Below are positions 17,243-27,363 of a stretch of DNA of 56,221 bases, piece after piece; within the stretch, counting starts at the first letter, position 1, and each line of letters opens with the position of its first letter. Below the pieces are notes generated by a model. It made no database searches, was not told the origin of the DNA, and was given only the letters and a program-made list of their open reading frames with translations. The stretch spans positions 1-56,221 of the forward strand of contig JAISBM010000013.1 in assembly GCA_031266185.1 (NCBI GenBank), written 5' to 3'. The translations under genes were made by a program, and so were the position numbers. Origin of the DNA: Endomicrobium sp. (GTDB lineage Bacteria > Elusimicrobiota > Endomicrobiia > Endomicrobiales > Endomicrobiaceae).

Positions 17243-17321
17243 TTCCGGGGCGCTCACCTCTCGCGCCCGCGCAGACTTGTGCTCCTTATTCGTCCCACTG
17301 CGGCCCTCTTGCGGCCCTCTT
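17243..17321. repeat. GC-rich tRNA-upstream repeat, copy B
   Basis: It matches copy A at 14015-14082: stem GGGCGC (17248-17253) / GCGCCC (17263-17268), the same TCACCTCTC loop, and a CAGACTTGTGCTCCTTATTC tail. The terminal GCGGCCCTCTT is duplicated here. It lies 55 bases upstream of tRNA-Ala on the minus strand. Confidence 0.75.
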
Positions 17322-17459
17322 GCATGCCTAACCATTTCATATGTCTGTCAATGAAGCAAAGCAATTATACATAAATTTGATGTGAAATTTAAACCTAAAG
17401 ATTAAAGATTTAGGATAATTAAATTTCTACCTGATTTGACTAACTTTATCGGGATCATA

Positions 17460-17641
17460 GAGATAGATGTCAAAATCGAATAAAAATCCACATATGGCAC
17501 AGAGAACAAAGACAATGCAGTTATAGAGCATGCTTTAAACAGAGCAATAAAACCTGCTATGGTTGCAGAATATAAAATACTTTATCTGACAAAAAATTAT
17601 TGCAAGAAAAATTAAGCGAGCTTTTGAAAATTCAAATTTGA
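17460..17641 (+). pseudogene. Second DUF1016 gene, C-terminal fragment
   Basis: From 17496 the frame reads GTENKDNAVIEHALNRAIK and then PAMVAEYKILYL. After a shift it reads DKKLLQEKLSELLKIQI and a stop at 17641. This is the usual C-terminus of DUF1016 nucleases ('GTEKDNAVVEYALNR...P..VAEY.LYLPDK..LQ.KL'). About 150 residues between this and the fragment ending at 17114 are missing and are replaced by the tRNA-Ala segment. Confidence 0.6.
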
Positions 17642-17762
17642 AGATAAAACAACACAAATAATAAAGTATATGCCTAGACAAATATCTATTATTTTAACAA
17701 GAAACTTTACAATATTGGCTAAATATTGCACTTTTGTTGAACACTTATTGTGATATATAATA

Positions 17763-19052
17763 TCACAAACCTTCCATGCTGGCAAGTTCCATCTGTTTTA
17801 AGAAGTCTTTGTTAGATTTTGAGTTACTTAAACGTTTACTAAGTTCTTCCATAACTTCTATAGAATTCATTGAGTTCATCCATTTTCTTATTATCCACAT
17901 TTTATTTTTCTCATCTTCGTTTAATAACAGTTCTTCTTTTCTAGTGCCTGAACGCAGTAAGTCTATAGCAGGAAAAACTCTTCTATTTGCAAGTTTTCTA
18001 TCCAAATAAATCTCACAATTACCTGTACCTTTAAATTCTTCAAATATAACATCGTCCATTCTACTGCCAGTTTCAACAAGCGCTGTGCCTATAATTGTAA
18101 GACTGCCACCTTCTTCTATGTTTCTAGCTGCGCCAAAAAACCTTTTGGGTCTTTGAAGCGCATTAGAATCTAACCCACCAGAAAGAACTCTTCCACTTGA
18201 AGGGATGGCCGTGTTATATGCTCTAGCAAGCCTTGTAATAGAGTCTAACAACACAACTACATCTCTACCATTTTCCACCATTCTTTTAGCTTTTTCTATC
18301 ACCATCTCTGCAACTTGAATATGCCTGTCTGAAGGCTCGTCAAAAGTTGAAGAAATAACTTCACCTTTAACAGAACGTTGCATATCTGTAACTTCTTCTG
18401 GCCTTTCATCTATAAGCAACACCATAAGTGTAACGTCAGGATTATTTTCCGTTATAGCGTTTGCTATTTTCTGCAGAAGGACCGTTTTTCCAGTTCTAGG
18501 AGCAGCATTAATTAAAACTCTTTGCCCTTTACCAATAGGGACTAGCATATCTATAACTCTTGTAGACAACTCTTCTTTTTTTGTTTCCAAAACTATTTTC
18601 TCATTAGGGTAAAGAGGAGTTAAATTGTCAAAGAGGACCCTATCTCTTATATGTTCTAAATCTTCTTGTCCGTTAATTGATTTCACTTGAAGTAATGCGA
18701 AGTATCGTTCTTGTTGAGATTGAGGTGGACGAACATAACCTGCAACAGTGTCACCTTTTCTTAGAGCAAATTTCTTAATTTGGGAAGGAGAGATATATAT
18801 ATCGTCTGGACCTGGAAGATAATTGTAGTCTGGAGAACGTAAAAAACCAAACCCGTCAGGCAAAATTTCTAAGACACCTTCATCATAAACTAGTTTATTG
18901 GTTTTTGATTGAGCTTCAAAAATTTTTGCTATAACTTCTTGTTTTCTTAAACCTGCAATGTTGTCAAGTTTTAAATTTTTTGCAATTTCTAACAATTCTG
19001 CCATAGTGCGCTTAGATAAAACTGACATATTCATAGACCTATCTTTTTCCAT
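17763..19052 (-). CDS. rho: Transcription termination factor Rho
   Basis: The 429-residue protein has the Rho N-terminal helical region ([19 protein letters not shown]). The OB-fold RNA-binding domain follows ([37 protein letters not shown]). The hexameric ATPase has Walker A PRTGKT, a [18 protein letters not shown] segment and the Walker [16 protein letters not shown]. The C-terminal [30 protein letters not shown] is the Q/R-loop region. Rho unwinds RNA and stops untranslated transcripts. GGAGGGAGAG sits before the ATG. The length is normal for the family. Confidence 0.97.
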   Translation of the reverse strand: MEKDRSMNMSVLSKRTMAELLEIAKNLKLDNIAGLRKQEVIAKIFEAQSKTNKLVYDEGVLEILPDGFGFLRSPDYNYLPGPDDIYISPSQIKKFALRKGDTVAGYVRPPQSQQERYFALLQVKSINGQEDLEHIRDRVLFDNLTPLYPNEKIVLETKKEELSTRVIDMLVPIGKGQRVLINAAPRTGKTVLLQKIANAITENNPDVTLMVLLIDERPEEVTDMQRSVKGEVISSTFDEPSDRHIQVAEMVIEKAKRMVENGRDVVVLLDSITRLARAYNTAIPSSGRVLSGGLDSNALQRPKRFFGAARNIEEGGSLTIIGTALVETGSRMDDVIFEEFKGTGNCEIYLDRKLANRRVFPAIDLLRSGTRKEELLLNEDEKNKMWIIRKWMNSMNSIEVMEELSKRLSNSKSNKDFLKQMELASMEGL

Positions 19053-19221
19053 TAACTCTCCCTCCAGAGTTTAAAACTGCCAAAATTCTTTGATTGTTCT
19101 TTGCAAATAGATTATTATATTGATTTTTCCTATATGTTAATATGTTAAATCGAATTGATTTTCAACGATTGTAGACTTGAAAAATACTCTTATAAGTTAA
19201 ATTAAGATAATTAATAGTATA

Positions 19222-19818
19222 TTATTTTAAGTTATATGTCAACAACTTGTATAAACTTATAATATTATTTTTTAACTTTTGTTTTGTTCCAGAGTTGTCT
19301 ATAACAAAATCTGCTAGTTCCATCTTTTTTTCTATAGGCATTTGGGACTGTATTCTTCTTTTAACTTCTCTCATATTTAAAGTGTCTCTAATAGCAAGCC
19401 TATTTGCTTCTATTTTATAAGGAGCCCACACCACAACAATTTTATCGCAAATTCTATCTAATCCTACTTCAAAAAGAAGTGGAGCGTTTATAATTATTAA
19501 ACTGTGTTTGTCCTTTTCTGCTAAAACGATTTTGTTAATACGAGAGATTATGTAAGCGTGCAATATCTTTTCTACTTTGAGCTTTGCTTGTTTGTTTGAA
19601 AAAATAATGTCACCTAACTTTTTTCTGTCTAAAGAACCATCTAAAAGTAAAATATTTTCGCCAAACTTTTTTACTAAATCATTGAAAGCCGGCAGACCTT
19701 TTTTTGTTAACTCTGTAGATATTAAATCTGCGTCTATGCAATAAGCTCCTAGCTCTTGCAAATATTTTGCACTTTCGCTCTTGCCAGTAGCAATACCACC
19801 AGTTAAACCCACTATCAT
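19222..19818 (-). CDS. coaE: Dephospho-CoA kinase
   Basis: It catalyses the last step of coenzyme A synthesis (ATP + dephospho-CoA). I start it at the ATG at 19818 (MIVGLTGGIATGKS), since GGATTGGGGG lies just upstream; a TTG four codons earlier is possible. Walker A is GGIATGKS. The conserved DAD segment (YCIDADLIS), the LLFEVGLD motif and the helical lid RLAIRDTLNMREVKRRIQSQ are present. It follows polA with a short gap and is likely in the same transcript. Confidence 0.94.
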   Translation of the reverse strand: MIVGLTGGIATGKSESAKYLQELGAYCIDADLISTELTKKGLPAFNDLVKKFGENILLLDGSLDRKKLGDIIFSNKQAKLKVEKILHAYIISRINKIVLAEKDKHSLIIINAPLLFEVGLDRICDKIVVVWAPYKIEANRLAIRDTLNMREVKRRIQSQMPIEKKMELADFVIDNSGTKQKLKNNIISLYKLLTYNLK

Positions 19819-19855
19819 TAAAACCCCCAATCCTCAAATTCAAAAAAATTAACTG

Positions 19856-22576
19856 TTAAAAATGCTCATATTTTTGCATTTGGCCCCAATTAGCACCAAC
19901 TTTTATATCTACAAATAACGGCACTTTTAAACTAACAGCATTTTCCATTTTTTCTTTTATAAGAGAGATTAAGTTCTCTTTTTCTTTTTTTGGGACCTCA
20001 AAAAGAAGATCATCATGAACTTGAAGTAGCATTAAAGATTTGCTATTATTTTTTTTAAGTTCTTTGTAAATGTTTATCATTGCAATTTTTATTATGTCTG
20101 CAGAGCTTCCTTGCACAGGCATATTTAAAGCAATCCTTTCGCCCGCATTTTTTATTCTTGTTACCGGTGATGTAAGTTCTGGCATGTACCTCATCCTGCC
20201 TGTTATAGTACACACATACCCCTTTTTTAAAGCTTGGCTAACAATTTGACTCATCCAAAGTTTTACACCTTCATATTTTGCAAGATAGTTGTCTATGTAC
20301 TCTTTTGCTTGCAGTATGCTAACGCTCAACTGTCTTGAAAGACCAAAGGGCGATATCCCATAGACTATTCCAAAGTTAATCGCTTTTGCTGCACTTCTTA
20401 AACCTTCTGGTAATGGTTCCGGTTCTGGTATATTAAAAATTTCCCTTGCTGTAGCGTTGTGAATATCTGCTCTGTTATTAAAGTCCTCTATAAGTTTTTT
20501 ATCTCCTGAAAGGTGGGCTAAGACTCTTAAATCTATTTGAGAGTAGTCTGCAGAAACAAAAATTGTTTCTTCTTTTGCTATAAAGACTTTTCTAAACTCT
20601 TTACCGTATGTAGACTTTATAGGAATATTTTGCAAGTTCGGATCTGTAGAAGAAAGCCGACCTGTAGTTGTAATAGCTTGATTAAAAACAGTATGAATTC
20701 TATCCCCATAATAAGCACAATGGTTTGTTATTGGGTCTATGTAGGTGCTTTTTATTTTCTGCAATTCTCTATACTTTAAAATCTCAGATGCAATTTTATA
20801 CGACGACAGTTCTAACAACACTTCTTCATCTGTAGAATATCCTGTTTTTGTTTTTTTGATGACAGGGAGCTGGAGCTTTTCAAACATTATATTTGCAAGC
20901 TGTCTTGTAGAGTTAACATTAAATTCTTTATCAGCAATTTTATATATTTCATGTTCACTTTTTTTAAGCTCTAAAACTATCTGCTCATTAAATTTATGCA
21001 AAAAAGAATGGTCCACTTTTATACCAGCTATTTCCATCTCTGAAAGAACTTCAATTAAAGGCATTTCTATATCAAAAAAAAGATTTGTTAGTTTATTTTT
21101 TTCAATTTGGCCATAAAAAACTTTGTAAATTGTAAACGCCAAATAAGAAACTGTGCTTGCATACCTTGCACAAAATTCTACAGGAGCGTCACCAAAAACA
21201 ACTTTTCTTACGTTTTTAGCAAGATACGTGTCATCAACATGAAAGTTTAAATGTTTTTTTGCAATATCAAAAATATCGTGCGACTCTTGAGAGTTTAAAC
21301 AATAAGACGCTAACATAGTGTCAAAAAACATGTTGTTTGACTTTATATTGTTAGTACTGTATATGTTTCTTTCTTGTTTTAAATCGTGACCTATTATTTT
21401 TATTTCGTTTGAAATAAAAATAGGCTTAAAAATTGATTCGAATTCTTTTAAAGTAATTTGCCGAGCAATTAAGTCGCTATCCCCTATAGGAAAATAAAAA
21501 GACTTTATATCTTTTTCCTGCTCTATAGACAAACTCACACCAACTATTTGCACTTTTAAAGAATCTTGTAAAGAAGTTACCGTTTTTAACGCAAACATTT
21601 TTGTTTCCTGTATAAGAGATGCAATTTCGGTGGCTTTTTGTATTGAAGAAACAACTTTAAAACTGATTTCAAAAGAATTGTTTAACTGTGTATCTTTTTC
21701 TTGATTTGGTTTCATGTTATTGTTTACTTTTGGACTCACTTTCTCTATTAAACTTTTAAACTCGTACTTTTCAAAAAAAGAAATTGCTTTATCTGAATTT
21801 AAGTTTCTAGTTCGAAAGTCGTCCAAATTATATTCTAAAGGGACATTTTTTTTTAGTTCTACCAACTCTTTGCTAAGCAAAGCGTTATCTCGATATTGTT
21901 GCAACAATTTACCAACATTGCCCTTTATAGAGCTAGCATTCTTTAAAATGTTTTCTAACGTGTTATACTCTTGTACAAGTTTTATTGCCGTTTTTTCGCC
22001 AATACCTTTTATGCCTGGCACATTATCAACACTGTCTCCCATCAAAGACAGCATATCTACAATTTGGACAGGAGAAATGCCATACTTTTGCGCAATTTTA
22101 TTATCGTCATACATTATGTCTTTAGAATCGTTCCAAACTAAAACATTTTGACTATCAACAAGCTGTAAAATATCTTTGTCGCCAGTTACTATAACAGTTT
22201 TAACATTGTTTTTCTTGTTTTTTTCTACAAGAGTTGCGATTAAATCGTCAGACTCGTATCCTTTTATTTCTATCTTTTTAATATCTAAAGCATCAACTGC
22301 TTCCCTTGCTATGGGCATTTGGCTTATAAGACCAACATCTAGAGGCTTTCTGTTTGCTTTGTACTCTACAAATATTTGATGTCTAAAATTTTTTGAAGGA
22401 AAATCAAAACAAACAATCATAAAGTCTGGTTTAAAGTTATCTTTTATTTTAAATAGCAACTTTATAAAACCGTAAACTGCATTAACCTGCTGATTGTTAG
22501 TAGTAGTAAGAGGCGGCAAAGCGTGATATGCTCTATGTATATAAGCGTTGCCGTCTATTATAAAAAATCTTTTCAT
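19856..22576 (-). CDS. polA: DNA polymerase I
   Basis: The 906-residue protein has the 5'-nuclease domain (1-290; IDGNAYIHRAYHALPP, SDDLIATLVEK, MGDSVDNVPGIKGIGEKTA). A central 3'-5' exonuclease-like region follows, then a full polymerase domain. Polymerase motif A is VSADYSQIDLRVLAHLSGD, motif B RSAAKAINFGIVYGIS and motif C LQVHDDLLFEV. The central region reads KMFALKTVTS where proofreading enzymes have FDTE, so the metal-binding D-x-E is absent and proofreading is probably lost. It repairs gaps and removes Okazaki primers. The start overlaps the trxB stop by four bases. Confidence 0.96.
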   Translation of the reverse strand: MKRFFIIDGNAYIHRAYHALPPLTTTNNQQVNAVYGFIKLLFKIKDNFKPDFMIVCFDFPSKNFRHQIFVEYKANRKPLDVGLISQMPIAREAVDALDIKKIEIKGYESDDLIATLVEKNKKNNVKTVIVTGDKDILQLVDSQNVLVWNDSKDIMYDDNKIAQKYGISPVQIVDMLSLMGDSVDNVPGIKGIGEKTAIKLVQEYNTLENILKNASSIKGNVGKLLQQYRDNALLSKELVELKKNVPLEYNLDDFRTRNLNSDKAISFFEKYEFKSLIEKVSPKVNNNMKPNQEKDTQLNNSFEISFKVVSSIQKATEIASLIQETKMFALKTVTSLQDSLKVQIVGVSLSIEQEKDIKSFYFPIGDSDLIARQITLKEFESIFKPIFISNEIKIIGHDLKQERNIYSTNNIKSNNMFFDTMLASYCLNSQESHDIFDIAKKHLNFHVDDTYLAKNVRKVVFGDAPVEFCARYASTVSYLAFTIYKVFYGQIEKNKLTNLFFDIEMPLIEVLSEMEIAGIKVDHSFLHKFNEQIVLELKKSEHEIYKIADKEFNVNSTRQLANIMFEKLQLPVIKKTKTGYSTDEEVLLELSSYKIASEILKYRELQKIKSTYIDPITNHCAYYGDRIHTVFNQAITTTGRLSSTDPNLQNIPIKSTYGKEFRKVFIAKEETIFVSADYSQIDLRVLAHLSGDKKLIEDFNNRADIHNATAREIFNIPEPEPLPEGLRSAAKAINFGIVYGISPFGLSRQLSVSILQAKEYIDNYLAKYEGVKLWMSQIVSQALKKGYVCTITGRMRYMPELTSPVTRIKNAGERIALNMPVQGSSADIIKIAMINIYKELKKNNSKSLMLLQVHDDLLFEVPKKEKENLISLIKEKMENAVSLKVPLFVDIKVGANWGQMQKYEHF

Positions 22577-23481
22577 AAAGTTTCTAAGTAGCGCACCGCA
22601 CTAACTGCTGCTTGAGCTCCATCTGAAGTTGCAGTTACTACTTGTCTTAACTGCTTTTTTCTCACATCTCCACAAGCAAAAATTCCAACAATAGAAGTGC
22701 GCATATTTTCGTCTGTAATAACATATCCTTCATCATCTAACGAAATGTTTGTAATAAAATCTGTATTTGGCAATAAACCTATAAAAACAAAAACACCATT
22801 TGCGTTTAGTTCTTGCACTTGGCTTGTTTTAATATTAGCTATTCTTATTTTTTCTATAGAACTTGTACCAATAATTTCGTCAGGTACACTATTATACATT
22901 ATAGAAATATTACTGTAAGATAACAGTCTTTCTTGTAAAATTTTTGTTGCTTTTAAAGAATCTTTTCTGTGTACAATTGTTACATTTTTGGCAAACTTGG
23001 ATAAATATATAGCTTCTTGAATAGCAGAATCCCCGCCACCTATAACAACCACATCTTTATCCTTACAAAATGGCGCGTCGCAGGTAGCGCAAAAAGATAC
23101 ACCTTTACCTATAAAAGCAGATTCACCGGGAATGTTCATTTTTTTTACATGCGTGCCTGAAGCTACAATAATCGTTTTTGTTTGATAAGAATTATTTACT
23201 GTTACAACCTTTTTTATGTTTCCATCTTGCAAACTTACAACTTCATCATAAATTATCTCTGCACCAAATTCTTTAGCTTGTTCTTCCAATTTTAAAGCAA
23301 GATCGAACCCGTTTATTCCACCATTAAAGCCAGGATAATTTTCAAGCAAGTCGGTAACAGTCATTTGTCCACCGCAACCATTTTTTTCCATTAATAAAGT
23401 GTTAAGCCTTGCTCTAGAAGAATAAATAGCTGCTGCAAGACCAGCAGGGCCAGCGCCTATGATTATAACATCATATACCAT
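22573..23481 (-). CDS. trxB: Thioredoxin reductase
   Basis: The 302-residue protein has the FAD-binding GAGPAGLAAAIYSSRA motif. The redox CATC (SFCATCDAPFC), the NADPH-binding GGGDSAIQEAIYLSK and the C-terminal GIFACGDVRKKQLRQVVTATSDGAQAA are also present. It reduces thioredoxin with NADPH. AAAGGATG precedes the ATG. It lies just after trxA and overlaps polA, forming a trxA-trxB-polA-coaE series. Confidence 0.96.
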   Translation of the reverse strand: MVYDVIIIGAGPAGLAAAIYSSRARLNTLLMEKNGCGGQMTVTDLLENYPGFNGGINGFDLALKLEEQAKEFGAEIIYDEVVSLQDGNIKKVVTVNNSYQTKTIIVASGTHVKKMNIPGESAFIGKGVSFCATCDAPFCKDKDVVVIGGGDSAIQEAIYLSKFAKNVTIVHRKDSLKATKILQERLLSYSNISIMYNSVPDEIIGTSSIEKIRIANIKTSQVQELNANGVFVFIGLLPNTDFITNISLDDEGYVITDENMRTSIVGIFACGDVRKKQLRQVVTATSDGAQAAVSAVRYLETL

Positions 23482-23519
23482 ATCTACATCCTTTCTTAGA
23501 AATCAAAATTAAAAGGATT

Positions 23520-23837
23520 CTAAAGCACACTGTCTATTAATTTTTTTAGATCGTTTTTAGACCTAAAACCGACCATTCTTTCGATTACATTACCATCCTT
23601 AAACAATATTAAACATGGAATAGATGTGATTTTGTATTGGCTAGACAAAGATATGTTTGCATCTGTATTTACTTTAACAACTTTTGCTTTACCTTCGTAC
23701 TCTACAGCAATCTCATCTATAACTGGAGAAAGCATTTTGCAAGGGCCACACCAAGGTGCCCAAAAGTCTACTAAAACTGGTTTTTCTAAAGACAGTACTT
23801 CTTGCAAAAAAGTACTTTCATTAACTTCAATTGCCAT
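23520..23837 (-). CDS. trxA: Thioredoxin
   Basis: The 105-residue thioredoxin has the active site FWAPWCGPCKML, the cis-proline SIPCLILFKDG (T/S-I-P) and the terminal helix. It is a cytoplasmic protein disulfide reductant. GGGAGG precedes the ATG. It is paired with trxB 38 bases downstream, so the complete thioredoxin system is co-located. Confidence 0.96.
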   Translation of the reverse strand: MAIEVNESTFLQEVLSLEKPVLVDFWAPWCGPCKMLSPVIDEIAVEYEGKAKVVKVNTDANISLSSQYKITSIPCLILFKDGNVIERMVGFRSKNDLKKLIDSVL

Positions 23838-23935
23838 AACAGCCTCCCTAACTTAATAAAAACTAACACTTTACACTTAATTTGTTTGACTTTAAACACT
23901 CAAAAGATGCGCTTTTTGGAATTCTCAAATCTTTA

Positions 23936-24877
23936 CTATTTAAAAGTTTCACCTACTTTTAAGTTTCTGCCCAAAACAAAAGACCATGCAGACATTATAG
24001 GTTTATTTTCAGGTTGGAGCCTTGTAACTAATATTTTTCCTACCGCACATGTAATGGTAAACCCTACATTTTTTTCTATAGAAACAACTATCCCGTAATT
24101 ACTATTTTTAGATTCTTCATCTACAATTTCAAAATCTAAAAATTTAATTCTTTTACTTTTTACACAATTTTCAATAAACGTTGAGTAAACTCCAGGCCAA
24201 AGGTATAAGCCCCTAAACTGGTTGTATATCTGTTTGGCACTTTTTGACCAATCTATTAAACCATCTTCCTTTTTAAATGTTGGTGCAAAAGTTGGCTCTC
24301 CTTTTTGAGGTATTATTACAATTTTTTCACTTTTTAACAATGATAAAGTTTGGTCCATAACTTCTACGCCTATAGGGACCAACTTATTAAACAGAGTTTG
24401 TGCATTGTCTTTTTTTTCTATGTCCACATACCTTTGCGTTAAAATATTGCCTGTGTCTAAACCATCTTCAATGTAAAAAGACGTCACACCTGTTTTGAGT
24501 TCCCCGTTAAGCAAAGCATACTGTACAGGTGCTGCTCCCCTATATTTTGGCAACAGAGAAAAATGTATATTAAAAGTCCTATATTTTGGTAAATCAAAGA
24601 TATTCCTTGGTATAAGTTTCCCATAAGACACTACAATGCCAACATCTGCGTTAAAATTCTTTATAGTTTCATGCACGTCTTGAGCAAACTTTAAAGTCTG
24701 AATAAATTTTATACTTTTTTCTATAGCAAAAATCTTGACTGCAGAACTTACAATACGTTGCCCTCTTAACGCAGGTTTGTCTGGCATTGTTACAACAAAA
24801 AGTTCGTGCCCACTACTATATAGATGTTCAAGGTAAAATTTAGATATAGAAGCTGTACCAAAAAATAAAACTTTCAC
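23936..24877 (-). CDS. fmt: Methionyl-tRNA formyltransferase
   Basis: The 313-residue protein has the formyltransferase N-terminal domain. It includes VVSYGKLIPRNIFDLPKY and the catalytic NIHFSLLPKYRGAAPVQYALLNG (Asn, His), and ends in the C-terminal OB-like domain (RGLYLWPGVYS). It formylates initiator Met-tRNA. The ATG overlaps the def stop by four bases, giving the usual def-fmt coupling. Confidence 0.96.
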   Translation of the reverse strand: MKVLFFGTASISKFYLEHLYSSGHELFVVTMPDKPALRGQRIVSSAVKIFAIEKSIKFIQTLKFAQDVHETIKNFNADVGIVVSYGKLIPRNIFDLPKYRTFNIHFSLLPKYRGAAPVQYALLNGELKTGVTSFYIEDGLDTGNILTQRYVDIEKKDNAQTLFNKLVPIGVEVMDQTLSLLKSEKIVIIPQKGEPTFAPTFKKEDGLIDWSKSAKQIYNQFRGLYLWPGVYSTFIENCVKSKRIKFLDFEIVDEESKNSNYGIVVSIEKNVGFTITCAVGKILVTRLQPENKPIMSAWSFVLGRNLKVGETFK

Positions 24878-25380
24878 CAGTTGCCTGCTTTCTTTTTTCT
24901 TTTTATTTCTTTTTCTACCAGCTTTCTTTTAAAATCTGGCAAATAGTCTATAAAAAGTTTTGCATCTAAATGGTCTACTTCGTGCTGAATAGCCACAGCA
25001 AGCAAACCTTGAGCTTTAATTTCTTTTTTGCTGCCATCCAAATCCGTATAATTAGCAACTACTTTATCAAAACGCTTTACCTTTTCATGAAATTCAGGAA
25101 TAGACAAACATCCTTCCTCTAGAATCTTTTTATCTTCTCCAAAAACAATTTCTGGATTAATCAGAACTATTGGCAATTTCTGATCTTGACTTACATCTAT
25201 AACACAAAACCTTAAAAGTTGGCCTACTTGAGGTGCAGCAAGACCGACACCTTTAGCAAAGTACATTGTTTCTAACATATCTTTAGCAAGCAACTTTATC
25301 TCTTTGGTTATCTTGTCGACATATTTAGATTTTTGCCTTAAAATTTTGCTGCCGTACTTTTCTATATTTAATATTGCCAT
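24874..25380 (-). CDS. def: Peptide deformylase
   Basis: The 168-residue metalloenzyme has all three motifs: GVGLAAPQVG, EGCLSIPEF and QHEVDHLDAKLF. The second and third supply the Cys and two His metal ligands and the catalytic Glu. It removes the formyl group from nascent proteins and acts with the adjacent fmt. It is the first gene of the pair. Confidence 0.96.
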   Translation of the reverse strand: MAILNIEKYGSKILRQKSKYVDKITKEIKLLAKDMLETMYFAKGVGLAAPQVGQLLRFCVIDVSQDQKLPIVLINPEIVFGEDKKILEEGCLSIPEFHEKVKRFDKVVANYTDLDGSKKEIKAQGLLAVAIQHEVDHLDAKLFIDYLPDFKRKLVEKEIKRKKKAGNW

Positions 25381-25437
25381 AACTGCACTAGTTTATCATT
25401 TTGTATTAAAAAGTTTCAATTATTTCTGTAATAATTG

Positions 25438-25857
25438 TCATTTAATGGACCACCCTTTATGATTAGCAATTTTTTCTAAAGACGATTTTAAATATTCTTT
25501 CCTGTCACCAGGCTCATAAGTATTTACTTCATCATAAGCAAGTTGCAATACTTCTTGAGAATATCCACTACGATGATGTCCTAAATGTTTTCTGCACTCT
25601 TTTTGGTCTGATCCAGGATTTGTCCTTGGTCTTAAATGTTTTTTTTGTGCACCATCAAAAGCATTTGCAGATCTTGCTGCATCCAGCCTTGCAATTAACT
25701 TTCGTACAGCTATCTCAGGTGTTACAGCAGACACTTCCGAAGCAGTAGATGACGGAGCAATTACACTTTCTCTTTCCACTACACTATCACCAGCCTTACT
25801 ACAACTACACAACACACAACTACATAGACAAAAAAAACCCACTAACAATTTATCCAT
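25438..25857 (-). CDS. Small predicted lipoprotein
   Basis: I start at 25857 because AAAGGAG precedes it and the frame then begins MDKLLVGFFCLCSCVLCSC, a lipoprotein signal with an LCSC lipobox. A longer frame upstream has no signal and runs into a repeat. The mature ~120 residues are polar, with a Ser/Thr/Ala-rich linker followed by a helical region (SGYSQEVLQLAYDEVNTYEPGDRKEYLKSSLEKIANHKGW). I recognise no family. It is probably anchored to a membrane facing outward. Confidence 0.55.
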   Translation of the reverse strand: MDKLLVGFFCLCSCVLCSCSKAGDSVVERESVIAPSSTASEVSAVTPEIAVRKLIARLDAARSANAFDGAQKKHLRPRTNPGSDQKECRKHLGHHRSGYSQEVLQLAYDEVNTYEPGDRKEYLKSSLEKIANHKGWSIK

Positions 25858-25917
25858 TTTTATACATTCTCCTTTACTTACTTTATATTGAACAAATTCG
25901 AGTACCTGATTATAATG

Positions 25918-26005
25918 CCTGACTTGACCGAGTTTAATGGAAATTAGGAATTTACACATAAAAATATTGGGTTGAGAGAGCCGGGCCAACTGCTCAAGTC
26001 AGGTA
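25918..26005 (+). repeat. Dispersed CCTGACTTGA repeat, complete copy 1
   Basis: An 88-bp element begins CCTGACTTGACCGAGTTT and ends TGCTCAAGTCAGG, so its ends are 10-bp inverted repeats. The inside carries GGAAATTAGGAATTTACAC and ATAAAAAT, shared with the copies at 37110, 38926 and 42999. It lies upstream of the lipoprotein gene start. Confidence 0.7.
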
Positions 26006-26185
26006 CTATAACTTTAATTTAATTAATATAAAGTAGCAATATGAGAATGTGAAAGAATTGTAAAATTATAAGAATATTAATCCTGAACTTAGTTTTACTT
26101 GTGTATTTGTCTTTTTTTGAAAAGATTGAAGGATTTGCTCATAAAAAGTTGAGATAGGAATATTACCCTTGTAATTATTTCTGTG

Positions 26186-27277
26186 TTAACTGTTAATAAC
26201 AACCAAATTGTCACGGTGGATAACTTCTTCCACAATGTCTATTACCCCTTTCATCTCTTGTGTCTTCCTGCCTTTTACTTTTTCAATATCTTTACTATCA
26301 TAATTAGTAAGACCTCTAGCAAAGTGTTTGCCTGTTTGCGCATTTGCAATATTTATAGTATCACCTCTTTTAAAAGTACCACTGACTTTTGTTATCCCTA
26401 CAGCTAAAAAGCTTTTCCCTTTACTAGTTAAAAAGTTTTCGGCATTCTGGTCAACATAAATTGTTCCTTTGGGCTTTTTACTAAAAGCTATCCAAGATTT
26501 TTTCGCTTCTAATTGCTTTTTTGAAGCTATTATGCTTGTGCCTACTTGTTCGCCTAAAATTATATCCTTTAACAAACTTATCTTTACACCGTTTGTAATT
26601 ATTGTGTCTACACCTGAACTAGTAGCAATCTTTGCAGCTGTTATCTTTGCCCTCATCCCTCCAACGCCTTTACCGCTAGATGATACACTGTTTGCAAATT
26701 TTTCAACTTCTTTTGTAATATGCTCTATTCTAGAAACTAATAACGACGTTTTTGGATCACCATTGTAAAAGCCGTCAACATCAGTAAAAATTACGAGTTT
26801 GTTAGCATTCACTGCTAAAGCTACTAAAGCTGACAACGTGTCATTATCACCAAAATTAATTTCGTCAATTGAAACTGAGTCATTTTCATTAATTATAGGT
26901 ATCACTTTGTTTTCAATTAAAGCGTTTAAAGTGTTGCGAACATTTAAATAGTTTGTGCGCCTGTCAAAAACTTCTCTTGTAAGTAGAATCTGTGCAACAA
27001 TATTATTATAACTTGCAAACGCTTTAGAGTAAACGTTCATAAGTAAAGGTTGTCCAATTGCCGCAAACGCTTGCTTTTCTCTTAAGGTTTTTTGATCGTT
27101 TTTTATACGTAAATGGGCTTTGCCTGCGCTTACAGCGCCAGAGCTTACAATTAAAATTTCATGCCCAGCAGTACGTAAAGCAGCTATTTCTTTTGCTAAA
27201 TCGTAAATATATCCCTCATTTAACAAACCTTCTTTTGCTGTTAGAATGCTTGTACCAACTTTTATAACTATTCTCAT
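26186..27277 (-). CDS. proB: Glutamate 5-kinase
   Basis: The 363-residue protein has an amino-acid kinase domain (MRIVIKVGTSIL, VSSGAVSAG, NENDSVS, GDNDTLSALVA, FTDVDGFYNGDP, GTGGM-like SGKGVGGMRAKI). A C-terminal PUA domain follows (GTIYVDQNAENFL..GKSFLAVGITKVSG). It starts proline synthesis by phosphorylating glutamate. No proA is in the window. No strong ribosome binding site is seen before the ATG. Confidence 0.95.
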   Translation of the reverse strand: MRIVIKVGTSILTAKEGLLNEGYIYDLAKEIAALRTAGHEILIVSSGAVSAGKAHLRIKNDQKTLREKQAFAAIGQPLLMNVYSKAFASYNNIVAQILLTREVFDRRTNYLNVRNTLNALIENKVIPIINENDSVSIDEINFGDNDTLSALVALAVNANKLVIFTDVDGFYNGDPKTSLLVSRIEHITKEVEKFANSVSSSGKGVGGMRAKITAAKIATSSGVDTIITNGVKISLLKDIILGEQVGTSIIASKKQLEAKKSWIAFSKKPKGTIYVDQNAENFLTSKGKSFLAVGITKVSGTFKRGDTINIANAQTGKHFARGLTNYDSKDIEKVKGRKTQEMKGVIDIVEEVIHRDNLVVINS

Positions 27278-27363
27278 ACAAAAGGTTAATTCCCTATAAA
27301 CTTAGATCACAACTAAAAAATATACACAACTTAAGTATAGTAGTTGCTTTTTAGTTGTGTCAC

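Noticed and set aside
20745-22151. Plus-strand frames of 120-145 codons opposite polA
   Set aside because: They are shadows of the intact DNA polymerase I gene on the minus strand.
27308-27359. 12-bp inverted repeat as an independent regulatory site of proB
   Set aside because: It is symmetrical, lies between gatB and proB and has no promoter elements that I can place with confidence. I mention it only beside the gatB terminator.
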